DNA from: Eucalyptus grandis
Taxonomy: Eukaryota > Streptophyta > Magnoliopsida > Myrtales > Myrtaceae
DNA length: 64,000 bases
Direction of reading: 5' to 3'
Assembly: GCF_016545825.1 (NCBI RefSeq)
Contig: NC_052619.1
Span: forward strand, 28,187,803-28,251,802
Made by a program: the position numbers and the translations under genes
Notes under the pieces: generated by a model
Told to the model about the DNA's origin: nothing
The model's database searches: none
Seen by the model: the letters and a program-made list of their open reading frames with translations, nothing else
Shown here: piece after piece, positions 23,743 through 35,212 of the stretch
How positions within the stretch are numbered: position 1 is the stretch's first letter
How the letters are laid out: each line of letters starts with the position of its first letter

Positions 23743-26169
23743 ATGCCACCTAAGCAACCCGACGAGCAGCAGCCGCTCCTCCCTGGCTCCACCGATGCGG
23801 ACGACGAGGCTGCGGCGTATGACCCTGCCCAGAAGATCCATGTTGTCGGCATTGGTGATGAGGCCGGCGGGGCCGACCCCGGCACCACGCCGCCCTTCTC
23901 GTGGAGGAAGCTGTGGCTCTTCTCCGGCCCGGGGCTCCTGATGAGCATCGCGTTCCTCGACCCGGGGAACCTGGAGGGGGACCTCCAGGCCGGGGCGGTG
24001 GCCGGGTACTCGCTGCTGTGGCTGCTGCTGTGGGCCACGGCGATGGGGCTGCTGGTGCAGCTGCTGGCGGCGCGGCTGGGCGTGGCCACGGGGAAGCACC
24101 TGGCGGAGCTGTGCCGGGAGGAGTACCCCGCCTGGGCGCGGCTGGCGCTGTGGTTCATGGCCGAGGTGGCGCTGGTCGGGGCCGACATACAGGAGGTCAT
24201 CGGGAGCGCCATCGCCATCAACATTCTGAGCAATGGGGTCTTGCCGCTCTGGTCTGGCGTCATCATCACTGCTGCTGACTGGTAATTTCTGGAACTTTTC
24301 TCCAGATTTGTGCCTTCTCTTGCTTTCACTTTCTTGAGCAATCTATTCTTCTTCATCCATTCACATCGTATTTTCGCTTGCTCTTGACATGCTGTTACAT
24401 CTGGACCCAGTTATCTTGGAACTGGATCGGATGAGCATGGGAATTCTCAGAAAGTTTAAAGAATATTATGAACTTATTTTTAATCCAGGGCAAAGTTGAC
24501 TTTAAGTATTTAAATATTAGGAGAGGAAGTTTGAGGAATTTAGTGGATTGGCCACTCTGGAGCTACATTTTTTTTTTTTTGCCAGAATTCTGGAGCTACA
24601 TAGTTGCCTTATGAAAGTTCATAATCTTACTTTCGTTTGGTTGGTCCAGAAAAACACATGAATGGGGATAAATCTTGCTAATTCCTATCCTGATTACGTT
24701 GTTTCACGGCAAAAAACATGTCTTAGCACTGTTGCATTTTGCCTGCAGATATATGGAATTGGTGAGTAATGAAGGTTTTTCTCATTGAATATGAACTGTC
24801 TGTAAGGAAAATAATCCAATTGATCCTGCTGTCAGCTGTAATTGTTGTTCATTGTTGTTTCATTTATTGGTAGATCCAGCCTTCTAACTGAAGTTTCCTT
24901 CATTCTCTTGCTGTATAGCTTTATCTTTCTGTTCCTCGAAAACTACGGCGTAAGGAAACTGGAAGCGGTCTTCGCTTTTCTCATAGCGTTGATGGCGCTC
25001 TCGTTCGCATGGATGTTTGGCGAAGCAAAGCCGAGCGCTGTCGAGCTACTTCTCGGTAAAATATTTTACCGACAAACGGTAGCAATCAAATGCTTCGTCA
25101 GCAGAGTTTCCCCGAGTTCTGCGCCAGTTTAGGACATGATCAATTGCTCTCTCTTCTTCGCAGGCGTTTTGATTCCGAAACTCAGCTCCAAGACGATCAC
25201 GCAAGCGGTGGCAGTTCTGGGCGGCATCATAATGCCCCACAACGTGTTCCTGCACTCGGCCCTCGTGCAGTCGCGCGACTTCGACCGCACCAAGAAAGGC
25301 CTGGTCCAAGAAGCCCTCAACTACAACAACATAGAGTCCTCTGCCTGCCTCGCTGTCTCCTTCGTCATCAATCTCTTCGTCACGGCCGTGTTCGCAGAGG
25401 GTTTCTACGGGACCGCCGTCGCTGACAGCATCGGCCTCGTTAACGCCGGGAAGTACCTCCAGGAGAAGTTTGGCGGGGGCGTCATTCCGATCATGTACAT
25501 ATGGGGGATTGGCCTATTAGCTGCAGGGCAGAGCAGCACCATAACCGGGACTTATGCAGGGCAGTTCATAATGGGGGGATTTCTCAATATAAGGCTGAGG
25601 AAATGGGTGAGGGCGCTGATCACGCGCAGCTGCGCGATCGTGCCGGCGATGGTCGTCGCCCTTGCGTTCGACACTTCGGAGGACAGCTTGGATGTTATGA
25701 ACGAGTGGCTGAACGTGCTTCAGTCCGTGCAGATCCCCTTCGCTCTCATTCCGCTTCTCTGCCTTGTCTCCAAGGAAGAGCTGATGGGGAGTTTCCGGAT
25801 CGGCCCTGTCCTCCAGGTATATTCGCCGAGATTTCGCTTTGAATTTCCGACGTTTTAGTTCGGACCCAGATGAACCCAATAGCTTCACTTTACGGATTTC
25901 ACATCGCCCCTCATAAGCAAATTGCATCCTGCTGCTAGGTGATTGCTTGGCTGGTGGCTGCACTGGTGATGGTGATCAACGGCTATCTTCTGGTGGACTT
26001 CTTCTCCAGCGACGTCCAACTAGGTGCCATCCTTGTCACCGTGGTGTGTGCTCTTGCGGTCGCATACGTTTCGTTCATAATTTACCTTGTTCTGAGGGGA
26101 ATCAACCTTCCCGCTCTGCGCGATTTTTTACGGCCGAAAAGAGCCGTCGCTAACATGGAGGACCTATAA
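23743..26169 (+). CDS. NRAMP3: NRAMP divalent metal transporter (NRAMP2/3/4 type)
   Basis: Four coding exons: 23743-24281, 24919-25055, 25164-25816 and 25939-26169, all GT-AG and phase-consistent, giving 519 aa (Arabidopsis NRAMP3 is about 509). NRAMP proteins move Fe2+, Mn2+ and similar ions with protons; this clade works at the vacuole or trans-Golgi network. The metal-site motifs are intact: DPGN at residues 73-76 in the first helix, and MPHN at 249-252. The block [19 protein letters not shown], diagnostic of the family, is present in exon 3. An acidic dileucine, ExxxLL at residues 8-13, matches the sorting signal reported in vacuolar NRAMPs. Hydrophobic helices fill the rest. The long identity with NRAMP3 makes the clade secure; which of NRAMP2, 3 or 4 it corresponds to is not. 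AATAAA at 26412-26417 is a plausible polyadenylation signal. Confidence 0.95.
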
Positions 26170-27245
26170 TTGCATATCTTCGGGTGGCCATTTATGTACA
26201 TAGCATATCTCTGATTTTCACGATCGTTTCGGCGGCTATGCTTTCTAGATCAGCTATCCAAATCGACGCGACGGAGCGTTCTTATTTTCAGTAGAAATAG
26301 GCATTTGATGAACAGCATTCGTGCTTTAGATGTATCAAGTGCCTCGATGTAGTCATTGATCTGGGCTAACTGCAACGGTCCAATCCTAGTATTACCCCGG
26401 CTTTCTCCCTAAATAAAAGCTCTTTTCCATGATTACTAAAACCTTGTCGTCCGCAAGTTTTAGTACTTTCAGTATTTAACAAGAAACATAACATTTTTTT
26501 TTTTTGCCAGCCTAGATTGGCTTTTCCCTTTCATTTTTCACTTAATCTAATCATTGCGGCTCGCACACTTCGGCTCCGAAATTCGTCAAACTTTCACGGC
26601 ACTCGAGTGTTGACATTGGAGTCGCATACAATATCCCGTAATTTTCAGAAATCTTAAAATGTATTTAAAATTTTTGGCTGGACATTTTTGCTTTTGTTTG
26701 AATACAAACAAGCATCGTAGCAATAACCATGAAGAAAAATAATCTTTCCCTCCAAAAATTAGAATATTGTCTAATTTCAAAATTATGAAACAATCATGTG
26801 TGGATCTACATATAAAGTTTCAAATATTTAAGGTGAGAAAATAAAAAGTAAGTTAAGGCCTCAATAGACAACAGTAGCCGTCAATACTTAACTTATTTAA
26901 TTCTTTGATTCAGTTTTTCGGTCCCACTTATTTTGATGCACGATTGGAACTTATCACCTTATTTACTATTGAGTTTCGGTAGGATTTGGTTACCCATCTA
27001 GCATCTGACGATGCTTAATACAAGGTTGTGGGCATATTTTCTGCAAAGGAACCATTCCATCCGTAACATCAAAATGATGAAAGATGTGTCTGTTGTCATA
27101 TGATCTGATGGGACCCCATTGACTGCAAACTCATTTCAATCATGTCACGTAATCCCCAAGCTATCCCCCTCGGATTCCATCCCAATGAAGTCTTTTCTCG
27201 CTCTCTCGGCAATCTCAATAACCGTATTGACATATGCTTACTGAT
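26155..27245 (+). repeat. NRAMP 3' flank, copy 1 of a downstream duplication
   Basis: From the last codons of NRAMP through about 27245 this sequence is repeated, diverged, at 28228-29340. Shared landmarks include GTACATAGCATATC, GATCAGCTATCC, TTTCTCCCTAAATAA, CTAACAAGAAACATAACAT, ATGATGAAAGATGTGTC and GATGGGACCCCATTGA, all in the same order. Confidence 0.85.
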
Positions 27246-28227
27246 AATGACGGGCAAACGGGAGAAACTTTCCTTGAAAGAGAGCCGAAAATGGGGCAAA
27301 GGACGGGAAAGGAGATGGGGTTTTGGTTTGGTTTGGTTAGGTGGGGACGGGCCGAGCCAATCGCCCGATGGGTATGTATTTTTCGTTTCTCATATAAGTT
27401 TATGTTGTGTTTGGTTAATATTATGAAAAATCCGAAGCTAATATATCTATGATAAATTATTGTCCGTTAATTTTCATTAGATTTTATCGTTAAATTACTA
27501 GATTAGACAACACGTGGTAATTGACGAGTATACCAATTTAAGGTTTTGCCCTCAGTTTGTAGTTTTTCGTGGTATCAATCAAATTTAACGGAAATTAAAA
27601 TATAGTAAATTTGCCATAAATATACCAATTCAAAGTTTTTAGTGGTAAAAAAAAAATTAATTTGAAATAAATTTGTTATAGATGTACCAGTTTAAGGTTA
27701 TTGATAATAAAAAAAGTTAGTTTATAATAAATTTGTCATAGATATATAGATTTAAGATTTTTCATTGTATTAATCATTTTTTTCTTGTACATGTTTATGT
27801 TTTATAATTTTTATTTAAAACCTAATACAACTTACTATCGTTATTGTTACAATCCCATTAGAATTGTCTATGTCAATTTTGAAAGAGAAAAAGTCACTAA
27901 AAACCTCAAATTACACTCATTGTAATATACTTACCCTAAACTTTTTTTGTGACATCAAAAAGCCCATAATATGTCCACTCTTACACATTTAATCTAAACT
28001 TTTTTGTGCAATAAAAAAACCCTAAATTTATACCTATGTAACACATTTACCCTTCATCAATATTTTGTAAGCTGATTTTTTAGCTAAAATGCTGTCATTT
28101 TCATTTCACTTAAACATATCATATGCTTTATGGCATTGATGTATGTAGATTTTTAATGGTGTTCATTGATGAAATCTTGATGAATGGTATATATGTCGCA
28201 CAGGCACAAATTTGAGATTTTCACGAT
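27246..28227. other. Spacer between the two NRAMP 3' flank copies
   Basis: Very AT-rich DNA with no gene. The part at about 27880-28070 has short repeated phrases, such as TACCCTAAACTTTTTTTGTG and ATCTAAACTTTTTTGTGC, seen again in altered form at 56040-56300 (CTTAAACTTACCTACTATAA and similar). It is probably a dispersed tandem-like repeat. Confidence 0.45.
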
Positions 28228-29340
28228 AGGATATATAATTACTTATCTTCGAGTGGCCATGTACATAGCATATCACTGATTTTCATGGTAGTTTTGATGG
28301 CTATACTTTTTGGATCAGCTATCCGAACCGACACAACAGAGCATGTTTACTGTTGGGAGAAACAAGCTCTCGATGAATAGGGTACATGCTTCCGATGGAT
28401 GAAGTGCCTCAAAGCATCCAAGTAATAGCTCAGCTTTCTCCCTAAATAATATCTATTTCGGTGATTGCTAAAATCTTGTCATTAATGCCTGCAAATTTTT
28501 GTACTTCTAGTATCTAACAAGAAACATAACATATTTTTTCCACCGGTTTAGATTGATTTTTACCTTTTATTTTTCCTAAATCTAGATACTGCAGCTCGCG
28601 TGCTTTGGCTTTTTCTAAAATTCGAAATTGACATACAACATACCATAATTTTCTGAAATCTTAAATAAAATTTGGCAGGATATTTTTGCTTTTGTTTGAA
28701 TCAAACAAACATCGTAGCAATGATCGTAAAGATATAGAATTTTTTTCAGCCAAAAATTAGAATATTATCTAATTTCAAAATTATGAAAGAATATGTAATT
28801 AGTTTTGTATACCGTGGATGTTTCAAGTATGTGAGATGAAAAATAAAAGAAGTAAATTAGGGTGTCAACAATTATCAGAAGTGCGCCACTTTTTTTCTTT
28901 GATCCAGCTCATGGTCCCACTTATTTTGATGCACAATTGAAACATGTCACATCATGTACTGAGTTTTGGTAGGATTTCTTAATACATCTAGCATTTGACG
29001 ATGCTTAAGATAAGGGTTTGCAACTTGGAAGGTGGTGTGTTCACTTACGGAATTCTTAAGGGGAGAGATATTTGCGGCATAGAGGCCCACTTTCCACAAA
29101 TTAACTATTTTATCCATAAGTCCAAAATGATGAAAGATGTGTCCATTGTGTTGCCATGATGTTGATGGGACCCCATTGATTTCCAACTGGCTTCGATACG
29201 TCATATACCTGTCAGCTAGAACGCCATTTACTTCCCACCCCATCTCCTCCGATTATTTGTCGCATGATGGGTCATTCCATCACACTGAAGTCTTGTCACC
29301 CTCTTAGAACCCTTGATAACCCTATCGATAGATGCTTGCT
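28228..29340 (+). repeat. Copy 2 of NRAMP 3' flank, without coding sequence
   Basis: Similarity to copy 1 begins at about the point matching the NRAMP stop codon (AGGATATATAATTAC against AGGACCTATAATTGC) and runs for some 1.1 kb. Nothing before it resembles NRAMP exons. Copy 2 contains an extra segment near 29010-29090. The 98-codon minus frame inside it is a by-product. Confidence 0.8.
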
Positions 29341-32084
29341 TTTCGAAAAATGTTACTATAAAATTTTGATGATTTCAAGATTGTCTATGGTACTAGCCAT
29401 CAAATAGGTGGATCAAGTCAACAATCCAACCTATTTTGATCCATTTAACCCACATTAACCCACTTCCATATAATATAATTCTTATGATTTATTTAATTTA
29501 TATTTTCTGATTTATCTTCCTTTCACTAACTCTATAGTCAGGCGAGCCTACATCGAGCTCACTATAATCAAGCTTGCTCATCTCACAACTCATTGAGTCA
29601 CAAATATGCCGGTTTGTTTCCCTGCCACCATACCGACACTCGAAATTGTCGACGCAATCTTGAGCTCGAAGAAACACAAGTCGCTTTGCTTTGCTATCAA
29701 TAGATCCTATTGCCTGGTGATGCTTTCGAGCAATGTGAGAGGTTGCGAAATAGCCAATGACGAGAGAGAGAGAGAGAGATTGGATCTTGTGCCAAGAAGC
29801 AAAGAAATGCGGGAAATAAAAAAAGGCAAGAACACTATAGATAGGCTCTCTCTTTCCCTTCCATAAAACTCTTTCCATCTACGAGGAGTCCCTATTGCTT
29901 CACGAGACACAAGATGATGATGATGATGATGAGGATTGTTATGATTTCGTGTTACGGATGATGGATTTAGGGCTCTCAAGCTCGATCAACTAAGCTCAAG
30001 CTCAACAATGGCGAGACGAGCCACAGCCAGGCAAGAGGAGACTAGGAGACTAGAGGCAATATCATCGACTGAGAGACAAAGTAGTAGTGATGGAAATTTG
30101 TAGCTACATTGTTTAGGAAAGTAGAAATCTCTCTCTCTTTCTTTTCTTTTTTTCTTTTTTTTTTCTTTTTTTAACATTCTGTAAGCTTATGGGTCTAAAT
30201 TGAGTTATTAATAGGCCAAACCCATTTATATCCCATTTTCCAATTGGGCTCTGTTGTAATAAACCCATTTTAACCCCATCTTAGGGCTTCAACTAACCCA
30301 TTTTCTATTTAGTCCATTAAATGTGATTTAAAATATGAGTCATTGACCCATTTTGCCATAGCTTTGTAGATGTCAATGAACCATTTGTATTAGCAAAGAC
30401 AAGAAACTAGGCTATGATAACTAAGATGAACAAGCACCAACATAAGTGGGATCTCACGGTGATTTGAAGGTACCTATGTCAAGGTAGGGTTTTTGGAGGT
30501 TTTTGATTACTTATGAAAGTGAAAAGATCATTGATCATGTCATCATGCATCATTTTATTGGTATCGTCACTCAAGAATGTCAATCAATTTCCTCACGATC
30601 TGTACCTACCGATGATGAGCTTCAAATGTATTGTTGAGGAGTTGACACTGATGATGGTGAGATACACATTTGAAGATGATCATTGATGGTGCAAAAAATA
30701 GCCATTACAAGCATTGAATTCTAAAACTGAAAAACTGGGAAAGATATCTTAAAAGCTTGTAGGTTTTTACTCTCAAGCGATAGGATATGTTCAGCAAAGT
30801 CCATTTTAGGAAACTTGCAAAAATCAAGAGAAGCGACCGTACAAGCAATCCTAATTCTAGCATAGGTCTCCAATAACTCTCAAATAGCTAGCTGGGTATC
30901 CTTGAAGGTCTTCAGCGATTAAATGGAAGACTTCTATAAAAATGGATCAGCGCAACTTATAAGAGGTTGGATAGAGAACTTGTTGTAGTTGTGCTTCACA
31001 CTAGAAATAATCTCTATCGGTCTCTCTGTGAACGGTAGGTTTTATGGTAGCAAATAATCAAGTGTACTAGTGTAAGGGCATTGATTATGTCTTGATAATA
31101 TGATCTATCTTATGAAAGTAACGACATTTGCCACTTGCAACTTACATTGCTAATTACTAGTGGAATTCAATTGCTCATTGGACTGTTAGCTAGAGTTTGG
31201 ACCTAGGTTTAGATATAAAGACACCACTATGAACACGCTAAGCAATTTTATCTTCAGTGCTTATTATCTACATCCTTGGTGCACTATCTTCACACACCCT
31301 AGTTCATATCTTTCACAATTTGCATTGTCAATTGTTGTTATTCCTTGAAAATTTTTCACTATCATCATACAACTTTTTCGATCCATTTTAAGTTGTGTTG
31401 TTAGCCCCAACACTTCTAATAATGACGAGCAAGGGGCACACTGTGACCCACCCTAAACATGAGTTTTTTTGCATGCAACCGAACCGAACTATTAACACTC
31501 TTACAAAATCCAACCAAAATATTTAGACTAATGTACCCAACTAAAGCTTAAATCTACAATCCGATCTTACACGCATGCACGCACATGCACATAAACATTG
31601 TAGACAAGTATAAGTGAGTTTTAGCCAGTCCTCGTGTCTAATTAGTAAATTTTCATTTATTTTTAGATAAAATAACCTGTTATACGTTATATAGATTAGG
31701 ACTTTTGTTGTTTTAAAATACTATGGTGGTGTTTGTAAAATGAATGACCTAATGTAGTAAATCTAGATTAACTTGATTATATATATTGAGACTGATCGGT
31801 AAGCTTTTAGGCTTCCCACAAAGGTACTTTTGTTAGAGAACTAATCATTTTCCTCCAAGTCAGGACATGAATCTAGAAAGAAATATGTATGTTCCCTTAG
31901 AAATAGGTACCATATTCACGGGAAGACGAGATTTTCTTTTCAACGAGTGAAAATGTGTAAGGTTTACCTTTTTTTTTTTTGTTAAAGGAAAAAATAAATA
32001 AAGAAATATGATAAGTTATCACTTATAAATTAAGTGGAAGGATTGAATCAAAGATAATAATATAATCAAACAATTTTGACAAGT
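29341..32084. other. Intergenic repeat-rich DNA, no supported gene
   Basis: The section 29395-30390 contains many AACCCA/TGGGTT phrases (for example 29455-29465 and 30290-30305) typical of a dispersed plant repeat. GA and CAT simple repeats lie at 29763-29780 and 29910-29930. Short frames at 29498-29979 are low complexity. From 30400 to 32084 I recognise nothing. Confidence 0.45.
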
Positions 32085-32094
32085 CTAGTCACAA

Positions 32095-32685
32095 GGGTGA
32101 GCATCGGGTCCAATTCAATCCAAAAACCTAGGACTAAACCTATCGATTCCCGAGTTAAACCAATTTGGAACGGTTTTTATGAAAAACACCTTTGCACACA
32201 TAAGTTGTGAGGGCCGACCTCCAACCCCACTTGCTAACTATATTATTCGCTTTGGGTTGCAAGAGTCAACTATCCTATGCCCTCACGGTTTTTGTTTTTC
32301 TAGGCTTCACCTAGAAAATGGCTTGTTGGTAATTAAGACTAATGCTACTCCTTATATATGACATTACTTCATTATCTTTAGTTAATGTGGGATTTGATTC
32401 ATTGCTACACCTTCACTATCCTCAAGGCGAAGTGGCATTCCCCTCCCTCACATGACCAAGCTGTTACATAAGTAATCAAATCATGATCTTCAACTTGAAG
32501 AAACAACAATATAACCACTTGACCAACATTTATTTTTATAGTGAAATAGTGCAGTGCTTCTATCTCATTGAGGAAATTTGATTTGTTCAAACAAAACAAA
32601 AATTGGATTAATTCTCAAGTAGAACTGGGAACTAGGCTAGAACCAATGGGGAGTTATAGGGACCCATCCTGAAACTTGATCACCC
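32095..32685. mobile_element. Transposon-like element with 10-bp direct repeats (MULE/hAT-like)
   Basis: CTAGTCACAA stands at 32085-32094 and again at 32686-32695. The 591 bp between begin GGGTGAGCAT and end TTGATCACCC, which pair as short imperfect inverted ends (GGGTGA.CA). A 9-10 bp duplication points to a Mutator-like element, although the inverted ends are short. The interior carries GATTCCC and GAACTGGGAACTAG motifs like the repeat at 20785 and has no transposase. Confidence 0.65.
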
Positions 32686-33049
32686 CTAGTCACAAATAAC
32701 ATTCAACCAGCTAGTAATGTGACTTTCATTTCCATTTATAACATCTACAATTTCCGGTGCTTTATTCCTAGATTTATAAGGATCCACTTGCCACGTAAAA
32801 CATATATATATCCATTGACACATAATTAATGCATTGAAATAACATAACGTTGGTATGGTGAATCTTTTATAAGTATAAGAATGTTCCATGTCAATATAAC
32901 CACACAATATGACCCGAAAAATTATAATGAATTAAGCTTTTGACTAAACCGGTGCAAATCATCGGCGAATTAACTAGCCTAGATATAAGCTTGGAAACTC
33001 ACTAAAGGTTCAACGGTCTGACTGCTTTCATGTCATGTATACTCAATGT

Positions 33050-33850
33050 TTTCAAAAATTAGATTGTTTTAGACTCTATTTTTTCGTGAAAAATATTTTT
33101 TGAGAAAACATTTTCCTTATCTCCAGACGTTTAGATCATTTAGGGAAAATTATTAATGAAAAACTTACACTTAAATTCAGGAAAATGATTTCCTCTTTAG
33201 AAAATGGGAAACCATTATCCAAAACCAAAATATAAGTAGATTCGACGTTTGGACCCAAAACTCTATGTTTGGGTCATAAGAACCCTAGTATCATTCTCAG
33301 AGTCTCAACATCCACAACCGGGTCCTTGACACTCGAGCCTGAGTCCATTAAGGCTAGACCTACGACCTAGTGTACATGGTTGAGTCCCCACCCACAGGTC
33401 CAAATCCCCTTCACACGGACTTGAGTCCATCAAGACCAAGCTTGAGAATTTGATGCTCGCGCTAGATCCTTGATGCCCAAGCCTAGGTTCAAAGGGGTCA
33501 ATCTTAGCCAAGATCCCTATGCATGTGCTCATATTCCACTCACTTGAGCCCAAGTCCATCAAGGTTGAGGATCGAGGCTCCATTGCTAGTGCCTGAGACC
33601 ATCAAGGCTGAGGCCTAAAACACTAAGAAGTCATGCACAAGCATTAGGTTATCAATTTCAACTTCTATGGACATGGCGTTGGTGGTCATGCTCTTGCTCT
33701 CAACCTAAGCAACCTTGCCCAAGTCAACCATTCTATGGACATGGCGTTGGTGGTCATTTCTATCTTGCTTCTTTTTTTAAATTTCAATTGAACACCGAAA
33801 AATATTATCTTTGTTGAAAAATCAATTTTATGAAAAACATTTATACCAAG
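33050..33850. repeat. Second copy of the element type seen at 9400-10440
   Basis: GAAAA/TTTTC-rich arms (33090-33220 and 33780-33840) enclose a core of loose repeats such as GTCCATCAAGG and CATCAAGGCTGAGGCC. A 27-bp phrase beginning TTCTATGGACATGGCG is directly repeated at about 33662 and 33731. No coding sequence is supported. Confidence 0.6.
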
Positions 33851-33869
33851 TCAAGGTCCATCAAAATTT

Positions 33870-34850
33870 TCTTTTCTTTATTTCTTTATTTGAAACATAA
33901 ATCATTTGGTAATGCAATTTCATTTTTCTATTTTTTGGAACAAGAAAATAAATTTGGAAAAATCATAAGTTAAAATTTTTAGTTTTTCTATATCTGAAAC
34001 AGAAATGAGAAGTCAAAATTTTTCTCATCATTCACTCTCGTCACCACTCATTGCCCACTTGCAGCTCATGGGATGCCGGACGCCCACCGTCAGCCACTGG
34101 CCTTGACCACCAGCTACTAATTGCCAGTCACCAACGCTAACCACCAACCGCCAACCACCGGCCACTGAACTCCGGCCGCCCATCACCAATTACTAGTCAT
34201 CAGATGTTGGATGCCCATGGGTCATTGGCCGCTCATCGCCAATCATTGGATGCCGGAGGCTCACCACCAACCACCAGATGTCCGCCGCCAACCGTCCATC
34301 ACTCGCCACCGATCGTCGAATGTCTACCGCTTGCCACTGGACTCCGGCCACTTGCCACCCGCCGCCGCCTCAAGTCGTCAAACTTCTGATAACGAACGTT
34401 GGATGTCGAACTTTAAACATTGGACGGCGGTTATCGGTCGTCAAACTCCAGACTTCAGTTGTAGGTCACCGATCAACGGACTTTGGCACCAAACGCCAAA
34501 CATAGGACTCCGGACTTCGGCCACCCGCCGCCAATCACTAGGCACCGAATGCTGGTCGCCGGATTTAGGACTTTGGCCATTGGATGCCAAACGCCGGTCA
34601 CCAAACGCTAGTCGTTGCCACTCCTAAAAATAAAAATTTTATTATGTTATCAAACGAATTTTTATTTCAAAAATAAAAATTTTAAATCGTTATCAAATGC
34701 CTTTCTTTGTTCGAATTCTTCCATGGAATAGAAATTGAGAAATTAATTTAATAGAAATTGAGAAATTAATTTATTGCCAAAAATTGAAAAATTAATTTTT
34801 TGCCAGAAATTGATTTTTATTTCAAAAATTTATAATGCACACCCTTAATC
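33870..34850. repeat. Element with a GCC-rich low-complexity core
   Basis: AT-rich arms with TTTTTATTTC and AAATAAAAATTTT phrases flank a core at about 34040-34620, built from CCACC, GCCGGA, CGCCA and ATGCC variants. The open frames through the core are artefacts of this composition. It has the same plan as the elements at 5505 and 9400, but a different core sequence. Confidence 0.55.
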
Positions 34851-34991
34851 AACAGCACCTATGAGGTCGTCCCCTAGAAAATCTAACTAGGCAAATCCCC
34901 CGCCTTTTTAAGGCAGGTTGATGATGATGACAACTTAAGGTAAGTGACATCCGAATCAAAGAAACAATCTGACCAGCCAACAACCAGTCCC

Positions 34992-35023
<32 letters not shown>

Positions 35024-35212
35024 TAAAAAACAGAAGAAAACTTCTGACCAAACCAGGTGGGACCTCACAAATCCGTTGACATCTCTCCCCGACGCGAGCG
35101 CTCGCGAGCTAGAGAGAGAGAGAGATTTTCTCTTTCCTACTTCTCTACTCTTCCCCCTCGCCGAGATCTGCAATTCCCCCAATTGCCAGATCTCTCCTCC
35201 ATTTTCCATCCA
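34851..35212 (+). promoter_or_regulatory. Upstream region and leader of aspartic protease gene
   Basis: Contains a run of about 29 A at 34991-35019, then a GA repeat at about 35111-35125 and a CT-rich stretch leading to the start codon. An upstream ATG in frame with the protease lies at 35057. No clear TATA box is seen. Confidence 0.5.

Noticed and set aside
34204..34627. 138- and 75-codon frames with His/Pro/Arg-rich products
   Set aside because: They follow the GCC-rich low-complexity core of a repeat element.
35057..35212. Upstream in-frame ATG for the aspartic protease
   Set aside because: The extra 52 residues are leader-like (GA-repeat derived, Arg/Glu-rich) and would bury the hydrophobic signal segment.
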